From: Chondrus crispus
Taxonomy: Eukaryota; Rhodophyta; Florideophyceae; Gigartinales; Gigartinaceae
Reading direction: 5' to 3'
NCBI RefSeq assembly: GCF_000350225.1
Contig: NW_005178851.1
Span: forward strand, 186,001 to 250,000
DNA: 64,000 nucleotides
The notes under the pieces are model-generated. The model made no database searches and was not told where the DNA came from. It was given only the letters and a program-made list of their open reading frames with translations. Shown one piece after another: positions 57,401-64,000 of this stretch (position 1 is its first letter; each line of letters opens with the position of its first letter). The position numbers and the translations under genes were made by a program.

Positions 57401-58031
57401 GTTCTCTCTCCGACGGGCGGACAGCGACGCGCCCCCTTCCGATAAGGGGAACCAACGTGCCGAGTTCCTCAAGACCTTGGACTTGACTATCCAGAAGGCC
57501 TACGGGAGCCTGCGTCGGATGCAGGCTCGCTACAAGCGCGACTTCGATAAGCGCATACGACGTATTAATTCCCGGCTCCGTCCCGGAGAATACGTATATC
57601 TGAACCCCACCGATGGGGGGAAGACATCAAACAAGCTGGCCTCCCCGGCTGTCTGACCGTACCAAGTTCTCGCGAACGACCAGCGCACCATCACAATCGA
57701 TCGTGATGGAGTTACGGAGCGCATCTCCGGAGACCGCTGCGTCTACGCACCTCCGCCGGCGAACGCGCCCAGAGCGAGCACAACTATCCCCGAGGACCTT
57801 GCCGACAAGGTCACCGAGGGTACTCAGTATGCCGTCGAACAACTAATCCAGCATCGAACAATGGAGGACGGAGCTACGGAGTTCCTCATCAAGTGGGGGG
57901 ACTACGACCAACCCACTTGGACAGCGCGTACACACGTCCACGAGGAGGTAGTGTCACGCTACGCCAAAAGACTAGGGACACGTACAGGTAGAGACCTCCT
58001 CTCTGAACTGAACGCGGACGTTCAGCCTTAA
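54402..58031 (+). pseudogene. Element F pol: RT, RNase H, integrase, chromodomain
   Basis: A second gypsy lineage, clearly related to but distinct from A/C/D/E. The first frame (to 56211) has [41 protein letters not shown], then RNase H with DTDASAYQ and TDHDALRWLM. A frameshift near 56180, a TAG at 56424 and a TGA at 57654 (where GGA is expected in G-PYQV) break it. The integrase (CRTCAMNRVK, AIDILGP, HSDNGPKFN, NGQVERYNR) and the chromodomain (FLIKWGDYDQPTWTARTHVH) keep all visible catalytic residues. It begins at the LTR of D, so gag and protease are on the far side of D and not in the window. Confidence 0.9.
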
Positions 58032-58042
58032 GGAGGGGGCCC
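58029..58042 (+). other. Purine-rich tract after pol of F
   Basis: TAAGGAGGGGGCCC directly follows the pol stop, the usual place for a polypurine tract. However, no LTR start (TGTAG..) follows, so either the 3' LTR was lost or the tract is coincidental. Confidence 0.35.
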
Positions 58043-60179
58043 TCAACCGCCTCGGGGCGGTTTAATCAAACCGCTTCCTGACGATCAGAACGAATGTCTC
58101 ACTAGAAGAACAGAGGAAACGTACCCAAGTCAAGCCGTATTGACTCCTCAGACGCCGAAGATGCAAGAAGTTGGAGCAAGGCAGTACAAACTGCCTGAAA
58201 AAAATGCAGGGCCTCGTACCGACCAAAGATACGAGGGCCGCACAGAGTTCGGGGGAAGGCAAATATCCCTCTCGGATTCGAAGGGTTCGACGCCCTCTCA
58301 CTCGGGGTCGCCGGACGTTCGGTTCAGTCCAGCAACCTCGAACTAAGACGTCCAACGAACGCGCGATCACTCACAGTAGGGCAATTATTAATGGAGGACA
58401 CCTGATCCCCCGGAAAGCGAACAACACCCTGGAGCCACGATCGCACTCCCGCTCCTACCTGAATAAAAGGGATCCGAATCCCTTGCCTCCCTACGGGTGC
58501 CTCATGGAGCTGCGCCAACTGGCGCGAAAGATAAGACAAACCGTTTAGTCTTACGTAAACAAGGTCCTGGAACGACGAGCAGGAGCGAGAAGAACACGTT
58601 TGGTCCATAACAGCGCCCCAGAACACAAGGCCACCGGGCAAGAGAGAAGGACGTCAAGACGTATTGACGGACGAAGTCCAATTTCGCGACGCCGTAACAC
58701 CATGCCGTACGTACTGCCCAGACAGGAACGTTCCTGGTAAGGACGAACTGAACGAGGTTAGGCGACATCGGCCGCTGGGTCGCTGCATAGTTCGATTAGA
58801 TGCGTCTGAGCGCGTTGGTCCCTTTGCAGAGGAGGCTTTGGTATCCTACTCCCGCGCGAAAGGCAGACGGGAACGAGAGAGAAGAAAGCGCCACGTAGTG
58901 GCAGAGACGCGAAAGGCGTCATCGCGGTGAGCATAGCCTCGAAGGGCGCGTGGGTTCGTGTCGGTTCGTACCGCTACGCAAACACAGGGGGAGGAGGTGC
59001 GCACGAACAACGGCCACCGCACTGTCACGGTAATATGCCAAAAGGGGCACCGCCTGGCCTCAGAAAATGGCTGGGCTGCCAATGAGCAGTCCACGGATGA
59101 TGCACTGCTGTACAGTGCTCCGGCCGCCGCCGCGAGCAACACGGAAAAATAAGGAAAAATAGCCCCTACTGTACCCGCATACGGCGCGACACGTGTACGC
59201 CCGTGTCTCACATTTAAAACACAATGGGGAGAGACCAAGGGACGCCCCGCGACCCGCTGGGCAGTTTCAGTTATACACGTGCCATGAGTGTGGTTGCCAT
59301 CCAAAGTGTATGCGCACACTCTGGATGATAGCGGAGAGAAGGTGACACACGTGTCAAGCGCCGGCGCCCCGAGGATTTTAATTTTTGGAAAAATCCGGCC
59401 TGGGAGGGACGCGCACCAACCGCGGCGTGTGTTGGAAAAATTGGCAAGAAATATTTTGGCGGGAAACATTTTTGGGGCAATTTTTTCGGTGATCTGATCA
59501 AGAGCTGGGCTGTCGCGCGCGCGTAGCGCTGAGCAGACACGTGCCGCGCGTGTCGTAGACGCAGCACGTGATGCAGACGGACGGACAGCGCGGTGTACAC
59601 TACGGGCCGCGCGCCGTCGCTGCTGCCCGCGCCGATCCGCGCGCACCGATCCACGCCAGCCCATCTGCGCCGACCTCCTCGGCACTGGAGCGCGGCATCA
59701 CCGCATCGCTGCGCACCTACGTGGAATTGCCTACGACGCTGGTATTGCTGCTGCTGCGGGCTGTACCCTCGCCGCCGACGGCGAGGGGCGCTAAGGAGAA
59801 GAGCCTCCGCCGCGCGCCGCGCCCTCGCAGCGGACGGCGAGGGACGCCGAGGAAGAGCCACTACCGCGTGCTGTGACCTCGCCGCCGACGGCGAGGGGCA
59901 CCAAGGAAGACCTACAAGCAAGGCGAGAGCGCCTACCGCACTACGCACACGGCCGATGCCGTACGGCGCGCCCTCGGCGGCAGTGCACCAGTCTCTGGCC
60001 CACAGATGGCGAGGAAGACCAAGTATGAGAGCATTTCCTGCGGGTTCGTTCCCCCACCACGTACCCCAAAGGACACGAACGAAAAAATATATGTCGAGCG
60101 TGGTGTCCTCGCCGTCGACGGCGAGGAACCCAGGGACGATATATAAGCTAGTCGGACCCGCCGGGGGCGCCGCTCCCAC
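58032..60179. other. Region between elements F and G
   Basis: No gene found. The long minus-strand frames at 58.8-60.2 kb are Arg/Ala/Ser-rich and open because of GC composition. Palindromic repeats (59767-60126) and a hairpin CCGCC/GGCGG near 58049 are the only structures. It may be the 3' non-coding region of F. Confidence 0.5.
59767..60126. repeat. Four copies of a self-complementary GC repeat
   Basis: CCTCGCCGCCGACGGCGAGG or a close variant occurs at 59767, 59823, 59877 and 60107. The copy at 60107 (CCTCGCCGTCGACGGCGAGG) is a near-perfect palindrome. Copies 1-3 are spaced about 55 bp apart and each is followed by a GGG(A/C)NC..AGGA segment, so the unit is a degenerate tandem repeat with hairpin potential. 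Confidence 0.75.
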
Positions 60180-60824
60180 TGTAGTGCACTGTACGCGGTA
60201 CCGGGACAGCTGTCCTTACCGGCCAAAAATCGCGCTCGCCGCCACCACGTGTACCACGGGTACACGTAGACTCCCCTGCCGCTCTACCGGACCTCCTTGT
60301 GGACACGTGTAATTCCGCCGCAACCCATAGGGCCTATGAGGGCTGTACTTGGTCCCCTCGGGGCTACACCCGTTATTTCCTAGTTATTCTAATTTACAGT
60401 ATATTTTAGCTTCGCCATTGCGGCGACGGGGGACTATATAGTCAACCCGATTATCGAAGTAAAGAGGCACGAAGCCTCGGGTCTTTTACCTTGGTTTCTG
60501 GATTCCAGGTTGTAGCCTCGACTCGGCACTGGCTCGCCCATACGGACCGAGCCATCTACACCCCTGGAATGCTAACTGCCTTCCCCGCGCGCGTCGACCC
60601 TACTGCGCGAGCGCTACGTTAACTACTGTTCTGTCCGCTCTGTTCGTTCTGTTTTTTTTAATTCTTCCTTCTTTATTGCTGCCTAGGTTGCTACTCTTCT
60701 ACCGCGCAAGCCGCGCCCGGATCCCGGTTCCGGTCATCCACCGGGTGGTCTCCCGAATTTCCTTACGCGTCCGGACGCGTGTCGCTCTGCTTACAGTCGC
60801 CACCCGTGGCTGGAGTGCCCGACA
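60180..60824 (+). repeat. 5' LTR of element G
   Basis: The 645-bp repeat starts TGTAGTGCACTG and ends GGCTGGAGTGCCCGACA. It aligns end to end with the reverse solo LTR at 61576-62221. A TATA-like sequence is not as clear as in the other family; CTATATAGTC occurs near 60435. Confidence 0.88.
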
Positions 60825-60827
60825 TTT

Positions 60828-60843
60828 TGGTCTCTTGACCTAG
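60828..60843 (+). other. Primer-binding site of element G
   Basis: TGGTCTCTTGACCTAG begins 3 bp after the LTR. It differs from that of C and D (TGGTCTCCCGACCTAG) at only two positions, so both lineages probably use the same tRNA primer. Confidence 0.65.
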
Positions 60844-60958
60844 AAACAGTCGATACTCTCGTGCATCCGAGTGTCCTCTTTCTTCCCTGACCTACTTTCC
60901 ATTTCTATCTCTTCTCCCTGTGCCTTTCCCTCACGTACCGATCGTAGGTGTATTCGCC

Positions 60959-63688
60959 ATGTGGACCGGCTCCGAGTCGTCCCATGACACACGTCCGAGA
61001 GACGTCCCAGCGCCCGTCGCGGCGTGGATCTCGCGGAACTGCCGCGAAGGCCTCCGTGAAGCCGAGAGGTTTTCTCTCAACTTGATCGAGAAGAAACTCA
61101 ACTCGCACACCGCCAAGATACGCGAGATGTTGGACAGTCTTGTTGCTGGTAAAATCGCCGCGCAGGCGGAGGTACAGTCCCAACAGGGACGTGATCGCTT
61201 CGCCGCACTAGAAGGCGTTCTAACTCGGGCCTGGCAGAAGGACATCGGGTCCACCGTCGACAAGACGCTCCTTCCTCTACGAGAGGAAGTAAATCGCCTG
61301 ACGCAGGAAGTCAACGACGTCCGTCGGCGTAACCTCGCCTTGGAATCGGCGCAAACACGACCCGTCTCCGCTGGACAAGACGAGTCGACCGCGTCGAAGC
61401 CAAGACCAAATCAGCAGTTACATGCGTTACAACCGTTGGACGAAAACTTACTGTTCGCCGACGTCACCAAATCGGCTCTCAAGGCCGCCGGGATCTCGCT
61501 CCCCGATCCCCTAACTATGGAGGGACAAAGGGATCCTAATCCGGACCTAGCGGCCGCCGGAGGCCCGTCGCCAAGTGTCGTGCACTACAGCCACGGGTGC
61601 CGGCTGTAGGCAGAGCGACGCGCGTTCAGACGCGTAAGGAAATTCGGGAGACCACCCGGTGGATGACCGGAACCGGGATCCGGGCGCGGCTTGCGCGGTA
61701 GAAAAGTAGCAACGTAGTCAGCAATAAAGAGGATGGATTAAAGTAAAAACAGAACTAACAGAACGGACAGCACAGTAATTAACGTAGCGCTCGCGCGGTT
61801 GGGGTCGACGCGCGCGGGGAAGGCAGTTGGGATTCCAGGGGTGTAGATGGCTCGGTCGGTGTGGGCGAGCCAGTACCGAGTCGAGGCTACAACCTGGAAT
61901 CCAGAAACCAAGGTAAAAGACCCGAGGCTTCGTGCCTCTTTACTTGGAGTATCGGGTTGACTATATAGTCCCCCGCCGCCGCAATGGCGAAGCTAAATTA
62001 TACTGTAAATTAGAATAACTAGGAAGGAACGGGTGTAGCCCCGAGGGGACCAAGTACAGCCCTCATAGGCCCTATGGGATGCCGAGGGATAACACGTGTC
62101 CACGGGGAGGTCCGGTAGAGCGGCAGGGGGGTCCACGGATACCCGTGGTACACGTGGTGGCGGCGAGCGCGATTTTGGCCGCTAGGGACAGCTGTCCCGT
62201 CACTTAGCACAGTGCACTACACCAAGATCGTCCAGCGACAAGAAGATCAAGACCGAAGGCCTCCGTCACAAGTCCGGCCACGGAAGCCGACCTGACCCGG
62301 AGGACTTCTCCGGTTACTCGGGTGGATCCCGGCCCTCAGCTTCAGAATCCGACTCCGATTCGGACTCCGAAGCCGAGGCATTCACGGTACCACAACCGAC
62401 CTTCGGCCCTAAGGCAAAGGGTGTCACGGTGTGGAAACCGACCAACCACCGCTTCCGAGGCGCGTGTAATTATCGAGCTTACGGTCTCGTGAATACCGAC
62501 CCCACCGTCGATGCAAAGGTGTACGCCACGACGCGTAAGCGCGTGCAATATCTCCTCGTCGTAATGGGGGAGTACAAGTCTAACGGGTCCGACCCGATCA
62601 AAGTCATCAGCTTTTTGGCTAGATGTAAGGAGAATTTTGACAACGCCGAAATGTCGCAGGCAATGGCTCTCATGGCCCTGCCGCATCTCCTCAACCCGCC
62701 GGCGAAGGAGGCGTATGAATCCCATCGAGGATATTTCCGACGCAATCAAGGGATTGCGTCGTGGCCAGCAGCAGTGAACTGGTTGCTTCGTACGTATGCT
62801 ACGAATATTCAGAACGAGCAGGCGCTCTCTGTGGTCCGGGATTTACGCCAAAAACCCGGCGAAGTTGAGACCGAGTATGCGACTCGTATGTTAACCGCCC
62901 TCGCGCGGTGTGGGGACATCCATTCCCCCTATGAACGCACTACCCTGTTCATAGAGGGCCTCCTCTTGGCGATCAAGCCGTTGGTGCTCCAAGCAAGGGA
63001 GAATCGCCCCCGATCTTCATTCGAAGACACGGTGGCCGAAGCCCGCGCTCAAGGGGCGGCCTACCGCGCGCAGACGGCTAGCGGAAGAAGACGCGTTGAC
63101 TTCGCGAGACCCGCCGCCAAGCAAGTGTTGGCGATGGCCGACAGTATGCCCTCATCGACCACTGCAGGTATGACCCCGAGCTATCATACCGGCCTGGACG
63201 CCGAGAACTTCCTCGCCAATGACGAGCCCTTCGCCGCTGCGGCTGGGCCATCGTCACTTCCCACCGAGGGATCCACATTCAACGACAATGATTCGTTGTT
63301 CTACGGAGAGCGGCGGCCGACCTACAAGGACCCGCCTCGGCTTCCGAGACCGCGCGAGAAGTCTCCCGGATGGGCTGGTCGAGAGGGAACCCGGGACATG
63401 AAGATACCTTCCCCGCAAATCATCTACTACACGTGCTACAAAGTCGGGGATCATATTAACCTCGACTGTAGCATGAAGGTGCGCGATGTGTCGCTCGTCC
63501 CTCATAATTTCGAGAAGCTCACGGCGGCACAGAAGGCCCGTGTTCCGGCGGACGCGTACTTGCGCGCTGTAGCGCTCCTCAGTTTCGAGGCGAATCGGCT
63601 GATTGCACCCGTCTTGCCGTCGAAGTCCCCCTCCGCTTCGGAGAAGTCAGGCACCCCTCGCCGTAAGACCGCACCTCCGAAAAACTAG
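60959..63688 (+). CDS. Gag of element G, split by a solo LTR
   Basis: The first part (60959-61575) has a helical, coiled-coil-like N-terminus. The second part (62222-63688) has an acidic Ser/Asp linker (SASESDSDSDSEAE), the capsid-like domain (AYGLVNTDPTVDAKVYATTR to RSSFEDTVAEARAQG) and a knuckle-like tail. The inserted LTR plus one target repeat is 651 bp, so both parts are in one frame with no stop between them once it is discounted. The knuckle reads YYTCYKVGDHINLDC: the first Cys of CX2CX4HX4C is Tyr, so zinc binding is probably lost. As it stands, translation would stop in the LTR at 61607. Confidence 0.87.
61576..62221 (-). repeat. Solo LTR of the G family inserted in gag
   Basis: A 646-bp LTR in reverse orientation, flanked by CCAAG at 61571-61575 and 62222-62226, a 5-bp target duplication. 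It has the ends TGTAGTGCAC and GTGCACGACA when read on the minus strand. Nothing internal to the element is present between the two duplications. Confidence 0.95.
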
Positions 63689-63690
63689 GA
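63679..63690 (+). promoter_or_regulatory. Possible -1 frameshift site at the gag stop
   Basis: The gag frame ends CCG AAA AAC TAG, and pol is open in the -1 frame across this point (GAA AAA CTA GGA). An A5 run followed by C directly before the stop suits ribosomal slippage by one base. It is not the canonical X XXY YYZ heptamer, since the first base is G. No pseudoknot was evaluated. Confidence 0.4.
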
Positions 63691-64000
63691 GACCCACAGC
63701 TGAAAATCGCTGACATTCCATCGCGGGACACAGCGTCACCCCCGCCCCCGAAGCCGGCGATCGGCGTCTTGGGACGGAAACACGATCGCCAAGCGAGCCC
63801 CTCCAACCCCGATCCGACGGGCATGGGGACGCTCCGCCGACCGTGGCGTCTTAACAACGGGATGCGCTCTCCCGATGACAAGGCCGTCGAGCCAGTTTGT
63901 ACGCTGTCTCGACGTAATTACAAGGTCTACGCCGACCTTGGGATCACCACCTCCATCATGGTGCGTCAACTCACCATCCTGGACACGGGTGCCGGCTCCA
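63689..64000 (+). CDS. Start of pol of element G, protease (partial)
   Basis: The -1 frame relative to gag is open from the gag stop to the window edge. It includes NYKVYADLGITTSIMVRQLT and ends in ILDTGAGS, the aspartic-protease active site. This parallels NYKVYADIGPTVGLMSRVLS..LDTGAGPN in C. The remainder is outside the window. Confidence 0.88.

Larger units (their letters stand above)
60180..64000 (+). mobile_element. Ty3/gypsy element G, 5' LTR to start of pol
   Basis: 5' LTR, primer-binding site, gag and the start of the protease follow in order and run off the right edge. The LTR (TGTAGTGCAC start, GACA end) is a different, shorter family from that of A/C/D/E. A reverse solo LTR of its own family sits in gag. 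Element F could be the same lineage, but no overlapping part is available to compare. Confidence 0.88.

Noticed and set aside
56148..57455. 435-codon open frame on the minus strand
   Set aside because: It lies exactly opposite the RNase H end and integrase of element F, whose motifs are unmistakable. It is a GC-driven shadow with no domain of its own.
58846..60179. Long minus-strand frames (279 and 302 codons)
   Set aside because: Arg/Ala/Ser-rich, overlapping each other, crossing palindromic repeats, with no motifs. Best explained by GC composition.
1..64000. CRISPR arrays, rRNA, tRNA genes, bacterial operons
   Set aside because: No regularly spaced repeats with unique spacers and no RNA gene was recognised. 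All coding evidence is eukaryotic or retroelement-like.

Overview
This is a nuclear, eukaryotic, repeat-dominated window. Nearly all of it is nested Ty3/gypsy LTR retrotransposons with C-terminal chromodomains. Between them lie a few host-type sequences: a C2H2 zinc-finger gene and eroded copies of U1-70K, trehalose-phosphate phosphatase, a PTEN-type formin, a WD40 protein and an AVL9-like DENN protein. These genes fix the source as a eukaryote. A transposon-rich macroalga, possibly a red alga, would fit, but that is only a guess. No bacterial operon, rRNA, tRNA or CRISPR signal was seen.

Layout. 1-8498: element A (+), the end of pol, a long non-coding 3' region, an antisense ORF on the minus strand, and the 3' LTR. 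8499-~14795: the 3' part of element E, same family and layout, into whose chromodomain A inserted. ~14796-21372: a mostly unique stretch with a DNA-transposon remnant, an intact-looking five-finger C2H2 gene (minus, 16945-17736), a C-rich minisatellite, a 21-G run and a zinc-knuckle transposase tail. 21373-30070: element C (+), 5' LTR, broken gag and pol, split by a solo LTR (26307-27433) with a CTGGT target duplication. 30071-42436: a 12.4-kb block bounded by 894-bp inverted repeats, holding host-gene relics and a divergent pair made of a broken transposase-like gene (minus) and a 780-residue ORF with ParB-like and DNA-methyltransferase-like regions (plus). 42437-54401: element D (-), truncated in its antisense ORF. 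54402-~58031: element F (+), a different gypsy lineage, interrupted by D. 58032-60179: non-coding, with palindromic GC-rich repeats. 60180-64000: element G (+), 5' LTR, a gag that is intact apart from a solo LTR inside it, and the start of pol.

The A/C/D/E family has LTRs of about 0.9-1.1 kb with 11-bp inverted ends (TGTAGTGCAAT/ATTGCACTACA), a primer site beginning TGGTCTCCCGACC, gag, and a pol in the order protease, reverse transcriptase, RNase H, integrase, chromodomain. Between pol and the 3' LTR sits an extra antisense ORF of about 580-620 codons. Its A and E copies differ mostly at synonymous sites, so the antisense protein has been under selection.

The two best candidates for something undescribed are this antisense protein and the transposase/ParB-methyltransferase pair. 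Every retroelement copy here is disabled or cut off, so the window shows the remains of the systems and not working copies. Breaks were inferred by hand comparison between the copies.
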